Below, one piece after another: positions 21,425 to 30,448 of a stretch of DNA of 64,000 bases. A model generated the notes under the pieces. It made no database searches, had not been told where the DNA came from, and saw only the letters and a program-made list of their open reading frames with translations. The position numbers were made by a program, and so were the translations under genes. Positions within the stretch are counted from its first letter, which is position 1. Every line of letters begins with the position of its first letter. Source of the stretch: Yersinia thracica (GTDB taxonomy: Bacteria > Pseudomonadota > Gammaproteobacteria > Enterobacterales > Enterobacteriaceae); contig NZ_CABHXX010000121.1 of assembly GCF_902170565.1 (NCBI RefSeq), positions 1 to 64,000 of the forward strand, in the 5' to 3' direction.

Positions 21425-21831
21425 CCACTGATCTAGTCGCTCGCCATTACCTGATATGACCCTTGTCAGGTAATGGCACTTAACTTGTTATCAGACAATA
21501 CCTGTTATCAGACAATACCTGTTATCAAGCAATAATAGTTATTGGTGTTCATTAAAAATAACCTCCGTTCGGCCCGATACTCACGACAAATCCCCTCTTT
21601 CCCTGCCCGGTTATCGACTAAACTTAATGCTATATCCCGATACAGCAATAAAACTGACATAAATAAGACTGCCGTATTATTTTGCATGCCGTACATTAAT
21701 GAGTATTTAAATATTAATTTATCATTAATCTTATTTTCTTTATTAAAAAATAGTGCTATTTCAATAACCCCAGAGGTCACTTCACTTAAGCAACATAACT
21801 GCCAAGCGATTCTTTTTCATAGGAATTCATA
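21425..21831. other. Gap between pirin and GGDEF-EAL genes
   Basis: No gene is credible in these 407 bases, although short open frames exist on both strands. It holds a 17-bp tandem repeat at 21486-21534 and a long AT-rich run from about 21660 to 21770 that probably includes the promoter of the c-di-GMP gene. AGGAATTC lies just before the ATG at 21832. Confidence 0.5.
21486..21534. repeat. 17-bp tandem repeat, nearly three copies
   Basis: The unit TGTTATCAGACAATACC occurs at 21486-21502 and 21503-21519, with a third, changed copy from 21520 (TGTTATCAAGCAATA). It lies in the gap upstream of the c-di-GMP gene. Confidence 0.9.
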
Positions 21832-24063
21832 ATGAAAACAAAAAAGACAGTAAAATGGCAGAAAACTGAGCCGTCTGATTATGACGAAAACAATGCCTTA
21901 TTAAGCGCATTAGATAACTCATTAGCTATTATTGAGTTTGATCTTTACAGCCGTATTATTGAAGTTAATCAGAATTATCTTAATTATTTTGGTTATCAAC
22001 GCGAAGAAGTCATTGGTCAACCTCATTTAATGTTTTGTCATCCCGATTATGCCAACAGCGAAGAATACCAAAAAATCAAAAAATGCTTACTCGCCGGGCA
22101 ATCACTGGAAGGTCATTTTGAGCGATTACATAAAGACGGTTCAACTGTCTGGCTGGCGGCTATCTATCAGCCGGTTCGCGGCCCTGACGGTACAGTCACC
22201 CGAATGGTCAAAATCGCCAAAGACATTACCTTTTTCATTGAGCAACAAAAATTAAGCCGAGCATGGGTGAAACTTTATCCGGTGTTAGCGGCATTAGTTC
22301 AAGAACGCCCACTCGACGAAGTGATGTCTATGCTGTGCCACGAAATTGAGCGAATTGCCCCCGAGGTGACCGCCAGCATTTTACAGATCAATGGGGAAAG
22401 TTATCTTACTCCCCTTGCCGGCCCCTCTCTACCTCCAGTTTATACTGCCGCACTCTCCTGTGTGCCTATCGGCCCCTATGCTGGCTCCTGCGGTACAGCT
22501 GCATTTCGCAAACAACCCGTTGAAGTACAAGATATCGCCACTGATCCGCTATGGGAAAATTATCGTCATTTGATTCTACCTCACGGGCTGCTAGCATGCT
22601 GGTCAACACCTATTCTCTCCAGCCAAGAGCAAATCCTCGGGACTTTTGCTTTTTATTACAAACAAATACGAGGCCCCAGTGAATTTCATCGCCAATTGGT
22701 CAAGTTAACGGCTGATTTGTGCTCTCTTGCCATGGAGCGGGAACTATCACGCAAACAAATTCAACATTTAGCTTTTTATGATTCATTAACCGGGCTGCCC
22801 AACCGCAGCCAGTTTTGGGTTTATGCTAAACAAGCCATTGCCTTAGCGGCTGAAATGAACTATCCACTGGCCGTACTGGTGATTAATCTGGATCGTTTTA
22901 AACAAGTCAATGACTCGCTCGGCCATGCGGCGGGTGATGCATTGCTCGCCGCTATCGCCGAGCGCCTGCGTGACAGCCTGCCCAAAAATGACATCATTGG
23001 TCGCCTGTCTGGTGATGAATTTATTATTATTCTGGCCTCCAGCCCCCTGCAACAAACCACGGCAAGAGTAGAAAAAATGCTCAGCTTGTTGTCGCAGCCT
23101 TGTCAAATAGCCAATATGAATATTATTCCTTCGGCCAGTGTGGGGATCAGTTTGTATCCGGAAAATGGCACGGAGATAGACACCTTGATGAACCATGCCG
23201 ATATCGCGATGCATAAAGCGAAGAATATGGGCCGTGGGCATTTCAATTTCTTCAGTGTGGAAATGAATAATCTCAATCAACAGCGCCAGGATATGGAAGA
23301 TGCGCTGCGTCATGCATTTCATATTGGCTCCCTTGAGCTATTCTATCAGCCGCAAGTGATGTTAAAGGATGGCCATCTGTATGGTGTCGAGGCGCTAAGT
23401 CGCTGGAGTCATCCGGTATTGGGCAATATCCCGCCGCAACATTTTATTCCTATTGCCGAGGAGAGCGGCCTTATCAACGAGCTTGCCCTGTGGGCGATTG
23501 ATACCGCGTGCCGGCAACTGGCGGACTGGCGCTTACGGGGCATTGATGTTCCGTCGGTGTCAGTGAATTTATCCCCGACTAATTTCCATAACCCCGGATT
23601 ACCGGACATGATTTTACATATTTTGCATCATTATCACTTGCCGCCACAGGATCTAACACTGGAAATTACTGAAGATATATTAATTGAAAGTAACCCGACA
23701 ATTTTCACCACTATCGAAAAAATTCATCGTCTGGGTGTTCGGTTATCAATGGATGATTTTGGCACCGGTTATTCCAGCCTCAGTTATCTGCGCCGCCTGG
23801 ATCTTGATGAAATCAAGCTGGATAAAAGTTTCGTCCATGACCTTGAACATGATGAAACCAGCCGAACCTTGAGTGAAGCCGTGATTCGCATCGGTGAAAG
23901 TCTGCAATTATCAGTGATAGTCGAGGGGGTCGAAAACGAAGCCCAGCGCACTTTGCTGAGTCGACAAGGTTACTTAATTGGTCAGGGATTCCTGTTTTCA
24001 GAGGCACTACCCGCCACCAAACTGGAGGAGTGGCTGGAACAGCGCACCGCCATTGGCGGATAA
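21832..24063 (+). CDS. PAS-GAF-GGDEF-EAL cyclic-di-GMP protein
   Basis: A 743-residue cytoplasmic signalling protein. Order: PAS at about 20-135 (YFGYQREEVIGQ; ERLHKDGSTVWLAA), a GAF-like domain at 150-300, GGDEF at 310-470 and EAL at 490-735. The diguanylate cyclase signature is SGDEF (residues 393-397), an allowed variant; the RxxD inhibitory site is missing (PKND in its place). All EAL catalytic residues are present: EAL at 520-522, VNLSPTNF, EITE, DDFGTGYSS at 641-649, IKLDKSF, EGVE and QGF. The layout resembles the E. coli oxygen sensor DosP with one PAS fewer. Phosphodiesterase activity is likely; cyclase activity is open. Confidence 0.92.
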   Translation: MKTKKTVKWQKTEPSDYDENNALLSALDNSLAIIEFDLYSRIIEVNQNYLNYFGYQREEVIGQPHLMFCHPDYANSEEYQKIKKCLLAGQSLEGHFERLHKDGSTVWLAAIYQPVRGPDGTVTRMVKIAKDITFFIEQQKLSRAWVKLYPVLAALVQERPLDEVMSMLCHEIERIAPEVTASILQINGESYLTPLAGPSLPPVYTAALSCVPIGPYAGSCGTAAFRKQPVEVQDIATDPLWENYRHLILPHGLLACWSTPILSSQEQILGTFAFYYKQIRGPSEFHRQLVKLTADLCSLAMERELSRKQIQHLAFYDSLTGLPNRSQFWVYAKQAIALAAEMNYPLAVLVINLDRFKQVNDSLGHAAGDALLAAIAERLRDSLPKNDIIGRLSGDEFIIILASSPLQQTTARVEKMLSLLSQPCQIANMNIIPSASVGISLYPENGTEIDTLMNHADIAMHKAKNMGRGHFNFFSVEMNNLNQQRQDMEDALRHAFHIGSLELFYQPQVMLKDGHLYGVEALSRWSHPVLGNIPPQHFIPIAEESGLINELALWAIDTACRQLADWRLRGIDVPSVSVNLSPTNFHNPGLPDMILHILHHYHLPPQDLTLEITEDILIESNPTIFTTIEKIHRLGVRLSMDDFGTGYSSLSYLRRLDLDEIKLDKSFVHDLEHDETSRTLSEAVIRIGESLQLSVIVEGVENEAQRTLLSRQGYLIGQGFLFSEALPATKLEEWLEQRTAIGG

Positions 24064-24256
24064 ATGGCATTTAGCTTATGAACAACAAGAGATATATAAT
24101 TGGTTGTAGTAATCTATTGGCAGGTTTAAATGCCCATAAGTGACGTTGTCACTGTAACCGGGTCACTCGCGTGAAGTTGGGCGTCCCCCACCTTTTCATC
24201 TGTCGGCAAATTCTTTATCCTTGCTGCCTTTGTCATCTGGATGTTGCCTTATTGTT

Positions 24257-24298
24257 ATGCAAAAAAATGCTGTTATGCGAAAAAATGCTGTTATGCGA
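24257..24298 (+). repeat. 18-bp tandem repeat with stacked start codons
   Basis: ATGCAAAAAAATGCTGTT (24257-24274) and ATGCGAAAAAATGCTGTT (24275-24292) are followed by a third ATGCGAAAA at 24293. Each copy brings an in-frame ATG of the MFS gene. The 18-base period means a change in copy number would not shift the frame. Confidence 0.9.
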
Positions 24299-25483
24299 AA
24301 ATTTCTCTTCCTACTGTTAAGCCTCATTCTGCTCGGCCCTCTGGGCATCGACCTTTACCTACCGACCATTCCCGCGATAGCCAAGGGCCTGAATAGTAGC
24401 GAGTCACTCATTCAATCCACCATCGCCCTGTTTATTCTGGTGCTGGGTATCGGCCAACTGATCGCCGGGCCATTGGTTGACAAATATGGCCGAAAACCGA
24501 TTGCCATTATCGGTATCATCCTTTACATGCTAGGTGCCGCGATGGCCGCACTGGCTGTCAGCCCCTTGATGTTTGTCAGCTCGCGCCTGTTGCAAGGCGT
24601 GGCGGTCTGTTGCACCGCGGTAGTGGCATTCAGTGGTGTCCGTGACCGCCTCAACGGCAATGAAGCTGCCCGTGCTTTTGGTTTCCTCAATGGCACCTTA
24701 AATATCGTCCCGGCGCTGGCCCCCTTATTAGGCGGGCTATTGGCCGAAGCCTTTGGCTGGCGAGCACCTTTCTGGTTCCTGGCTCTGTATGGGTTGTTAG
24801 TATTAATCCTGGTGATTGTCTTCCTACCGGAAACCCGGCCGGCCAATACGCAACCGGTAAAAAGTTTGCCGATAAAAAACTATCTACGCATTTTGCGTGA
24901 TGACCGCTTTCTGATTTTTGCGCTGGTGAATGCCGGTGCGATGGGGATGGCATTGACTTATGTTTCATTGGCACCCAATGTCCTGATGGTCGGGGCGGGG
25001 CTGACCCCACTGCAATTCTCCTTAGTATTTGGAGCGAATGGTTTCTGGATCATGGGCGTCAGCTTTGTGGCGAACCGAATTATCCAGAAAGTGGGCCGCC
25101 CCACCTGCTTGATGACCGGTAGTGTATTGATGGCACTCGGCTGCTTCGGTCTGCTCTATGGCCTGGGATTATCATCTGAGGTACAGCAACATTGGCTGGT
25201 TTACATGTTGCCCGTTGCCAGTGCCTGCGCCGGTTTAGCCTTTATGATGGGCCCGGCCACCAGCTATGCACTGGAACCTTACGCCAATGAGGCCGGTGTT
25301 GCCTCAGCCTTGGTGGGTTTTGTGCAAATGGCGGGCGGTGCGGGACTAGGTTTGCTCGCCATGGCCTTGCCAATTGAACCTAAATTATCATTGGCTATTG
25401 TGATGTTAGCGGGTTGCTTACTGGCGTGGCAGGCTCGCCGTGCCAGTAAACATGTGCGCGGTAACTTGCAGAAAATAAACTAG
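24293..25483 (+). CDS. Bcr/CflA-like MFS exporter (DHA1 family)
   Basis: A 12-helix major facilitator of about 396 residues. The sequence GIDLYLPTIPAIA in helix 1 and motif A as GPLVDKYGRKP between helices 2 and 3 place it with Bcr/CflA-type drug:proton antiporters; the substrate is unknown. The start is uncertain: ATGs at 24257, 24275 and 24293 lie in a tandem repeat and none has a good ribosome site. I chose the last, because it directly precedes the first membrane helix (MRKFLFLLLSLILLGP). Confidence 0.85.
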   Translation: MRKFLFLLLSLILLGPLGIDLYLPTIPAIAKGLNSSESLIQSTIALFILVLGIGQLIAGPLVDKYGRKPIAIIGIILYMLGAAMAALAVSPLMFVSSRLLQGVAVCCTAVVAFSGVRDRLNGNEAARAFGFLNGTLNIVPALAPLLGGLLAEAFGWRAPFWFLALYGLLVLILVIVFLPETRPANTQPVKSLPIKNYLRILRDDRFLIFALVNAGAMGMALTYVSLAPNVLMVGAGLTPLQFSLVFGANGFWIMGVSFVANRIIQKVGRPTCLMTGSVLMALGCFGLLYGLGLSSEVQQHWLVYMLPVASACAGLAFMMGPATSYALEPYANEAGVASALVGFVQMAGGAGLGLLAMALPIEPKLSLAIVMLAGCLLAWQARRASKHVRGNLQKIN

Positions 25484-25509
25484 CACGCAGCTTCAATGGT
25501 TAATAAGAA

Positions 25510-25697
25510 ACCTATTACCCAATTGAATTGATGTTGTAGCAAGGCAGCAAACGAACTCATCCCGATGAGCTGACATAAGTCAGTGATTCGGGTGACAAAT
25601 CTTCCGGGAGCAGATTTGAACGCTGCTTGCAGCGGCCTCGCAGAGGCGAGGCCCATGGACGGGCCGAGTAACGAGAACCGCTAACACCGCTACAGCG
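25510..25697. repeat. Enlarged ERIC-related element abutting dadX
   Basis: The arms and centre match the repeat at 7656-7790 (GGCAGCAAACGA; CCCGATGAGCTGACATAAGT; CGCTAACACCGCTACAGCGTC), but about 75 extra bases lie between the centre and the right arm, including the hairpin GCCTCGCAGAGGCGAGGC. That insert resembles the one in the ERIC at 31381. The right arm reaches the dadX stop codon. Confidence 0.7.
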
Positions 25698-26765
25698 TCA
25701 AGTCAAACAGGTAACGCGACTTGCCAGCGCACACATCAACTCATACCCCACAGTTCCCGCGGCCTGTGCCACATTATCAATCAACACATTTTCGCCCCAC
25801 ACCTCAACTTTGCTGCCAATCTGCGCTTGTGAGCAGGGCGTTAAATCCACCGTGAGCATATCCATCGAGATAGCCCCCACCGTGTGAGTCATTATACCGT
25901 CCACCATTATCGGGGTTCCATTGGGTGCAAGTCGTGGATAGCCATCGGCATAGCCACAAGCAACCACCCCAATGCGCTGCATCCCATTGGCGCGATAGCG
26001 GCTGCCATACCCCACACTTTGCCCTGCAGATAATGATTGCACCGCAATAATTTCACTGCGCAAACTCATCACCGGGCGCAAACCCATACCCGCAATATCC
26101 GCAATATCGCCACTGGGTGACGCGCCATAGAGAATAATCCCCGGCCGCACCCAGTCATAATGAGTCTGTGGATGACGCAATATCGCTGCCGAGTTAGCAA
26201 AGCATCGCACCGCCGGAATAGGCCCAGTGGCCTGTTGAATCTGAGCGAATTGTTCATCGATGCCGATAGGATTATCTGCATTGGCAAAGTGGCTCATTAA
26301 TGTCACTTCGCCAACATTACTGAGGCTTTTCGCCCATTGCCACACCGCCTGCGCTTGCCCAACAGGAAAACCCAACCGATTCATACCGCTATTGAATTTC
26401 AAATAAATATTGAGCGGAGCTGTCAGGCGGGCTGCTTTAATGGCTTCCAGTTGCCAATCACTGTGGACAGACGTGGTCAGACGATAATGATCCAGCAGCA
26501 CTAAATCTTGCGGCTGGAAAAAACCTTCCAGCAGTAAAATTGGCCCTTGCCAGCCCTGTTCCCGCAGTAAAATAGCTTCATTTAAATCCAGTAAAGCAAA
26601 GCCATCGGTGGCCGCCAGCCCCGGCCAAATACGTGCTAAACCATGACCATAAGCATTCGCTTTGACCACTGACCAGATTTTAGCTGTTTTGGCACATTGG
26701 CGAACAATACTTAAATTATGGTGCAATGCAGATAAATTCAGCGTGGCAGATATCGGGCGAGGCAT
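25698..26765 (-). CDS. dadX: Catabolic alanine racemase
   Basis: A PLP enzyme of 355 residues interconverting L- and D-alanine. The start at 26765 (MPRPISATLNLSALHHN) is preceded by GGAAGGAAT. The PLP lysine is Lys35 in VVKANAYGHGLARIW, and the second catalytic residue is the Tyr in VGYGSRYRANG. Its place after dadA identifies it as the catabolic DadX rather than the biosynthetic Alr: DadX makes D-alanine, which DadA then oxidises. The stop codon lies within an ERIC-related repeat. Confidence 0.95.
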   Translation of the reverse strand: MPRPISATLNLSALHHNLSIVRQCAKTAKIWSVVKANAYGHGLARIWPGLAATDGFALLDLNEAILLREQGWQGPILLLEGFFQPQDLVLLDHYRLTTSVHSDWQLEAIKAARLTAPLNIYLKFNSGMNRLGFPVGQAQAVWQWAKSLSNVGEVTLMSHFANADNPIGIDEQFAQIQQATGPIPAVRCFANSAAILRHPQTHYDWVRPGIILYGASPSGDIADIAGMGLRPVMSLRSEIIAVQSLSAGQSVGYGSRYRANGMQRIGVVACGYADGYPRLAPNGTPIMVDGIMTHTVGAISMDMLTVDLTPCSQAQIGSKVEVWGENVLIDNVAQAAGTVGYELMCALASRVTCLT

Positions 26766-26832
26766 GCTTATTCCTTCCAAAACAATATTCAGTGGTTATT
26801 ATCAGTAAGCCATTATTATCAATAGGATTGTA

Positions 26833-28137
26833 TTAGCGCACGGGATGAATATCTTGCAATGGCGTCATATTCAGTGGCCGAAAGCCCGCGCTATAGCGGG
26901 AGACCGCAAGATCATCCGCCAAAATAGCAGGACGCCGACCATACATAATATCGGCCAATAATTGACCTGAACCGCAGGCCATAGTCCAACCTAGGGTGCC
27001 ATGGCCGGTATTGAGGTAAAGATTTTTCAGTGAGGTTCGCCCCACAATCGGCGTACCGTCCGGCGTCATCGGCCGCAAACCGGTCCAAAACGTGGCCTGA
27101 CTGATATTGCCGCCATCGGGATACAGATCGCCGACCACCATTTCTAGTGTTTCTCGCCGTGCCTGTTCCAGTTGGGTATTGAAGCCCACGATTTCCGCCA
27201 TGCCACCCACCCGAATACGGTCATCAAAACGGGTAATGGCAATCTTGTAGGTTTCATCCAGCACAGTAGAAAATGGCGCAAAAGCCGGGTTGGTGATGGG
27301 GATAGTTAGCGAGTAACCTTTTAGCGGATAAACCGGGATCGACACCAACCCCGCCAGCAGTGCGGTAGAATAAGCGCCAAAAGCCACGACATAAGCATCG
27401 GCTGTCATAATATCGTCGCCACACAATACTCCCGCGATTTGAGAGCCATCCACCAGCAATTTATCCACTGAGCGATTGAAGATAAATTTCACCCCCGCCT
27501 GCTCGGCCATTTTTGCCAGCCGCTCAGTAAACAATTTGCAGTCGCCGGTTTCATCATTGGGGAGACGTAAACCGCCGGCGAGTTTATGTGAGACTTTTGC
27601 CAATGCTGGCTCCACGCTGGCCAGTTGATCCGCAGTTAATAATGAATACGGCACCCCCGCATCATCCAATACCGCAATATCTTTGGCCGCATTATTAAAT
27701 TGCTGTTCAGTTCGGAATAATTGCAGAGTTCCGCCCTGACGCCCTTCATATTGAATACCCGTGTCTTCGCGCAGATCTTTTAAACAATCACGGCTGTATT
27801 CAGCCAGGCGCACCATACGACTTTTGTTAATCATATAGTGGGAAGTGTCGCAGTTTCTTAGCATTTGCCACATCCAGCGCAACTGGGCGGCGCTGCCATC
27901 AAGATGGACAGCCAATGGCGCATGGCGCTGGAACATCCATTTAATGGCTTTCAGTGGGACTCCGGGGGCGGCCCAAGGGGCGGCGTAACCCGGTGATATT
28001 TGGCCCGCATTACCGGCGCTGGTTTCCTGAGCTGGCCCGTCCTGCCGGTCAATGACCGTGACATCATGCCCATCTTTCGCTAAGTACCAGGCACTGGCGA
28101 CACCCACCACACCACTTCCTAAAATGACAATGCGCAT
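26833..28137 (-). CDS. dadA: D-amino acid dehydrogenase, small subunit
   Basis: A membrane-associated FAD enzyme that oxidises D-alanine to pyruvate and ammonia and passes electrons to the respiratory chain. It has 434 residues, with the dinucleotide-binding motif [17 protein letters not shown] at residues 3-19 and C-terminal [15 protein letters not shown]. dadX follows 67 bases downstream on the same strand, giving the dadAX operon that allows growth on alanine. A perfect CRP box lies 97 bases ahead of the ATG. Confidence 0.96.
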   Translation of the reverse strand: MRIVILGSGVVGVASAWYLAKDGHDVTVIDRQDGPAQETSAGNAGQISPGYAAPWAAPGVPLKAIKWMFQRHAPLAVHLDGSAAQLRWMWQMLRNCDTSHYMINKSRMVRLAEYSRDCLKDLREDTGIQYEGRQGGTLQLFRTEQQFNNAAKDIAVLDDAGVPYSLLTADQLASVEPALAKVSHKLAGGLRLPNDETGDCKLFTERLAKMAEQAGVKFIFNRSVDKLLVDGSQIAGVLCGDDIMTADAYVVAFGAYSTALLAGLVSIPVYPLKGYSLTIPITNPAFAPFSTVLDETYKIAITRFDDRIRVGGMAEIVGFNTQLEQARRETLEMVVGDLYPDGGNISQATFWTGLRPMTPDGTPIVGRTSLKNLYLNTGHGTLGWTMACGSGQLLADIMYGRRPAILADDLAVSRYSAGFRPLNMTPLQDIHPVR

Positions 28138-28659
28138 ATCATCCCCTACACCAAAAATGCATCAAAAGCATAATATTCCGTTGACAGAAAATTAACCCAG
28201 CAGAAAAAACTATCCAACATATTAATGATAGATTGTGATTGCATTCACAATTAATTTACGCCGCAATAACTTTTCAATTCAATAGCCGGAGGAAAATAGC
28301 GATAAGATGCTGCTTTTAGCGAGTTATACGAAATAATGACTGAAAATTGCCCTAATTACCCCTGTTAACAGCATGAATAATTAGCATGTTGCGGAAGTCA
28401 GTTTTATTGGTTTTATATTCTAGCTAACCAGTAATTATTTAGAATAATAATCCAATAAAATCTTTTTTAAGATTGTTGATTCTGCCGGTAAAAAACAATC
28501 TAAATTAAAATAGATGAGAATCGTCAAAATACTTGTCGTGGGAAAGATAACGGATATTCATTGACATAAGGTCAAGCCATGCCTCAATTTGTTCATATTG
28601 AGCTAGGATTATTGAAGTGACCAGTATTTTGCAGGGTTATAAACCGTGAGGATGCGCTA
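28138..28659. other. Divergent dadA/ycgB control region
   Basis: No gene in these 522 bases. It contains the CRP box at 28234-28249 and AT-rich DNA on the ycgB side. dadA is also Lrp-controlled in E. coli, but I cannot define Lrp sites by eye. ycgB has GTGAGG as a ribosome site. Confidence 0.6.
28234..28249. promoter_or_regulatory. CRP-cAMP binding site upstream of dadA
   Basis: TGTGATTGCATTCACA is a perfect TGTGA-N6-TCACA palindrome about 97 bases before the dadA start. CRP activation of dadAX is established in enterobacteria. The distance suits an activator site just upstream of the promoter. Confidence 0.85.
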
Positions 28660-30195
28660 ATGACAACTTCAACATCGAAAAACACCGCGCAGGATAAGCG
28701 CCTGACTGACGGCCCGGACTGGACATTCGAACTGTTACAGGTCTATCTGGATCAGATAGACCGGGTGGCAAAACATTACCGGCTTGATACCTACCCCCAT
28801 CAGATAGAGGTCATCACCTCAGAACAAATGATGGATGCCTATTCAAGTATTGGCATGCCGATTAACTATACCCATTGGTCTTTCGGTAAAAAGTTTATCG
28901 AAACCGAGCAAAAATATAAGCACGGCCAGCAAGGCTTGGCCTATGAGATTGTGATTAACTCCAATCCTTGTATTGCTTATTTAATGGAAGAAAACACCAT
29001 TACCATGCAAGCCTTGGTGATGGCTCACGCCTGTTATGGTCATAATTCTTTCTTTAAGAATAACTATTTATTCCGCGCATGGACGGATGCCAGCTCCATT
29101 GTTGATTATTTGCTGTTTGCCCGCCATTACATCAGTGAATGCGAAGAACGCTATGGTGTGGAAGACGTTGAGCGGCTGCTCGATTCTTGTCATGCGCTAA
29201 TGAATTATGGCGTTGACCGCTATAAACGTCCGCAAAAAATATCATTAGTTGAGGAAACTGCGCGCCAAAAAAGCCGGGAGGAATATCTGCAAAGCCAGGT
29301 CAATTCATTGTGGAAGACATTGCCACGAAAAGACCGGGAAGAAGTGCAAGCCCAAGCTCAGCGCTACCCCAGTGAGCCGCAAGAGAACCTACTTTACTTT
29401 ATGGAGAAAAACGCCCCACTGCTCGAGTCATGGCAGCGGGAAATACTGCGGATTGTACGTAAAGTCAGCCAGTATTTTTATCCACAAAAACAGACCCAAG
29501 TCATGAATGAGGGCTGGGCGACTTTCTGGCATTACACCATTCTTAACCATTTATATGATGAAGGCCGGGTCAGTGATCGTTTTATGATGGAGTTCTTACA
29601 CAGCCACACCAATGTTGTGTATCAACCGCCGTATAATAGCCCTTATTACAGCGGTATTAACCCTTATGCCCTTGGGTTTGCTATGTTCCAGGATATTAAA
29701 CGCATCTGCCAGTCTCCTACCGAGGAGGATTATTACTGGTTTCCGGATATTGCCGGTAAAGATTGGCTGGATACGCTGCATTTCGCTATGCGCGACTTTA
29801 AAGATGAAAGTTTCATTAGCCAGTTCTTATCACCGAAAGTGATGCGTGATTTCCGTCTATTCACGGTGTTAGATGATGACAAGCATAACTATCTGGAAAT
29901 TTCAGCTATTCATAATGAAGATGGCTATCGTGCCATTCGCAATGAATTGTCTGCTCAATATAATTTGAGTAATCATGAGCCTAATATTCAGGTATGGAAT
30001 GTTGATTTGCGCGGGGATCGCTCTCTGACACTGCGCTATATCCCTCATGACCGCGCACCATTGGATAAAAGCCGCCAGCAAGTGATGAAACATATCCACC
30101 GCTTATGGGGGTTTGATATCCATATGGAGCAGCTCAATGATGATGGCAGTATTGAATTGATCGACAGCGTCCCACCCAAAGCCAATAAGCTCTAA
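28660..30195 (+). CDS. ycgB: SpoVR family protein YcgB
   Basis: A 511-residue protein (510 in E. coli) of the SpoVR family, named after a Bacillus cortex-formation gene. Highly conserved stretches include HWSFGKKF, MVMAHACYGHNSFFKNN-type sequence, MNEGWATFWHY (metal-site-like) and NPYALGFAMFQDIKR. The gene is stationary-phase-induced in E. coli, and the family co-occurs with PrkA (YeaG) and YeaH, both encoded at 14287-17610. The biochemical activity is unknown. A terminator follows at 30401. Confidence 0.94.
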   Translation: MTTSTSKNTAQDKRLTDGPDWTFELLQVYLDQIDRVAKHYRLDTYPHQIEVITSEQMMDAYSSIGMPINYTHWSFGKKFIETEQKYKHGQQGLAYEIVINSNPCIAYLMEENTITMQALVMAHACYGHNSFFKNNYLFRAWTDASSIVDYLLFARHYISECEERYGVEDVERLLDSCHALMNYGVDRYKRPQKISLVEETARQKSREEYLQSQVNSLWKTLPRKDREEVQAQAQRYPSEPQENLLYFMEKNAPLLESWQREILRIVRKVSQYFYPQKQTQVMNEGWATFWHYTILNHLYDEGRVSDRFMMEFLHSHTNVVYQPPYNSPYYSGINPYALGFAMFQDIKRICQSPTEEDYYWFPDIAGKDWLDTLHFAMRDFKDESFISQFLSPKVMRDFRLFTVLDDDKHNYLEISAIHNEDGYRAIRNELSAQYNLSNHEPNIQVWNVDLRGDRSLTLRYIPHDRAPLDKSRQQVMKHIHRLWGFDIHMEQLNDDGSIELIDSVPPKANKL

Positions 30196-30218
30196 TGTTG
30201 GCCGTCTATCGAGTAAAA

Positions 30219-30420
30219 GGGCTAACCGCCCCTTTCAGACTAATGACGAACCACGATGACTCGATCTCGGGTGGTGAGGACGGACAGAAGAGTAAAGCGT
30301 CCGCGCCAGGGATGGCGCGGCTCGAGCCTACAAGGATGTATTGACGGCGTCTTTACGATCTGCCTGTTTTCACCGCTGCGGGCACTTTGTCAATAACCTC
30401 AAGGGGCTAACCGCCCCTTT
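30219..30420. repeat. Repeat module bounded by a duplicated terminator stem
   Basis: GGGCTAACCGCCCCTTT occurs at 30219-30235 and again at 30404-30420, 185 bases apart. Between them is a module with the hairpin GCGCCAGGGATGGCGC and outer stretches TTTCAGACTAATGACGAA and CACTTTGTCAATAACCTC, which resemble those flanking the repeat at 12929-13060. It lies between convergent ycgB and fadR. The core is like repeats I associate with enterobacterial intergenic DNA, but I cannot name it. Confidence 0.7.
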
Positions 30421-30424
30421 TTGC
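30401..30424 (+). terminator. Intrinsic terminator of ycgB
   Basis: AAGGGGC and GCCCCTT flank a TAACC loop, followed by a T-run. The near-identical hairpin at 30217-30235 lacks the T-run, so the distal copy is the likely working terminator. Confidence 0.8.
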
Positions 30425-30448
30425 TTTTCTGCTTCGCCGCGTTTTCGT

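Noticed and set aside
21542-21832. 96-codon plus-strand ORF and overlapping 90-codon minus-strand ORF before the GGDEF-EAL gene
   Set aside because: Very AT-rich, no ribosome sites, no domain likeness, mutually exclusive frames; most likely promoter DNA.
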